A stretch of 64,000 nucleotides of DNA. It comes from Stramentimicrobium sp964433555. GTDB taxonomy: Bacteria > Atribacterota > Phoenicimicrobiia > Phoenicimicrobiales > Stramentimicrobiaceae. The stretch spans positions 1-64,000 of the forward strand of contig CAYSRG010000003.1 in assembly GCA_964433555.1 (NCBI GenBank), read 5' to 3'. The position numbers were made by a program, and so were the translations under genes. Within the stretch, counting starts at the first letter, position 1, and each line of letters begins with the position of its first letter. The notes beneath the pieces are model-generated. The model saw only the letters and a list, made by a program, of their open reading frames with translations, did no database searches and was not told the origin of the DNA. Shown here one piece after another: positions 63,283-64,000 of this stretch.

Positions 63283-64000
63283 TCATCTTTTATCATTTAT
63301 TATGTTCTGATTTAGCCATTGTGGTAAAACATGATTTTGATTCAGATACTGATATGTTTCACCTTTGACCATAAACCCATTTTCCCCATTATTAACGAGA
63401 ATAACTGGTGGTCGAGGGAAGCCATTATAATTGCTGGACATAGCGTAATGATATGCCCCTGTAGTAAAAAATACCACTAAATCACCACATTCTGCTTGGG
63501 GTAATCTAATATTCTGAATTAGAATATCACCTGACTCACAATATTTACCAGCAATCGTAACAGTTTCCACTGGTTTATTCTTAAATTTATTGACAATTAA
63601 AGCCTCATATTGGGCATCATAAAGGCTGGGGCGTGGATTATCGGCCATACCTCCATCAACTATTAAATATTTTCTCAATCCTTTTATCTCTTTAATTGCT
63701 CCAATACGATAAATGGTTATTCCTGCTTCAGCAATGATTGATCTTCCGGGCTCAATGAGAATCTTGGGAACAGCTAATTTATTTTGACTACAAATTTCTT
63801 TTACCTTATTTACTAATTGAGGAACATAGTCACTAATATTAAGCAGCGTATCTTTTTGGGTGTATATTACTCCCAATCCTCCACCCAGATTAAGTATATT
63901 TGTTTTTACCTTATAATTTTGCTCAATAGACTTAATTGTTTCAATCATTTCTTGAGTAGCTAAATGATAAAACTGAATATTAAAGAGTTGTGATCCTATA
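63283..64000 (-). CDS. lysA: Diaminopimelate decarboxylase (partial, cut by window end)
   Basis: C-terminal 239 residues of the PLP alanine-racemase-fold decarboxylase making lysine from meso-DAP. The frame is open to the window edge: GSQLFNIQFYH upstream of the first in-frame ATG (63948) matches the LysA GSQ motif, so the true start is beyond 64000. LNLGGGLGV, IEPGRSIIAEAG, CESGDIL and AYHYAMSSNYNGFPRPP are visible. First gene in this window of the lysine operon; any lysine riboswitch would be outside. Confidence 0.93.
   Translation of the reverse strand, partial: IGSQLFNIQFYHLATQEMIETIKSIEQNYKVKTNILNLGGGLGVIYTQKDTLLNISDYVPQLVNKVKEICSQNKLAVPKILIEPGRSIIAEAGITIYRIGAIKEIKGLRKYLIVDGGMADNPRPSLYDAQYEALIVNKFKNKPVETVTIAGKYCESGDILIQNIRLPQAECGDLVVFFTTGAYHYAMSSNYNGFPRPPVILVNNGENGFMVKGETYQYLNQNHVLPQWLNQNIINDKR

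Overview
The window is one stretch of a low-GC bacterial chromosome with tightly packed operons, no rRNA or tRNA that I can recognise, and one decayed transposase. The cell is a diderm: a LolA-like periplasmic protein and an outer-membrane beta-barrel ending in Phe sit beside an RND exporter. Lysine/diaminopimelate is made by the dapL aminotransferase route. Together with AT-rich codon use and amino-acid-based metabolism this would fit an Atribacterota-like (JS1/OP9) lineage, but that is inference; no marker in the window settles the taxonomy.

Layout. 0.5-6.2 kb: TetR regulator, RND exporter, LolA-like lipoprotein carrier and beta-barrel, a likely lipid/hydrophobe export operon. 6.3-11.8 kb: flavin reductase, TraB-family membrane protein, MarR-hsp20 operon with a visible promoter and palindromic operator, pgi, OsmC-like protein. 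11.9-17.9 kb: an SOS mutagenesis cassette: lexA (LexA palindrome exactly between its -35 and -10), DUF72 protein, then a second LexA box followed by a DNA polymerase III alpha core, its OB-fold module as a separate gene, and dinB, all with overlapping start/stop codons. 17.9-23.2 kb: convergent DNA-repair operon deoC-xth-sbcD-sbcC. 23.3-26.1 kb: transposase remnant, ftsZ, and an orphan parA overlapping ftsZ. 27.1-36.2 kb: acyl-CoA synthetase, LysM coiled-coil protein, Lon-like protease, TPR protein, LiaF-like membrane protein. 36.4-41.0 kb: clpB, B3/B4-domain protein, bifunctional nuclease.

41.3-57.8 kb (all minus strand) looks like an amino-acid catabolic locus. Reading in transcript order: YheO/DauR-type regulator with a good promoter, RidA (no normal start codon), a small unrecognised protein, a DapA-superfamily lyase, a fold-type-I PLP enzyme, a complete peptide-type ABC transporter, a CDF metal exporter, an FAD oxidoreductase, a 79-residue protein, an OraE-like aminomutase with an unusual domain order, and a P-loop protein. 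The 79-residue protein resembles the stand-alone dimerisation module of B12/PLP aminomutases. I regard this split and permuted aminomutase system as one of the two most interesting things here, the other being the SOS cassette with the split polymerase.

58.1-64.0 kb: lysine/DAP biosynthesis operon lysA (cut by the window end)-dapF-dapL-lysC-dapA-dapB.
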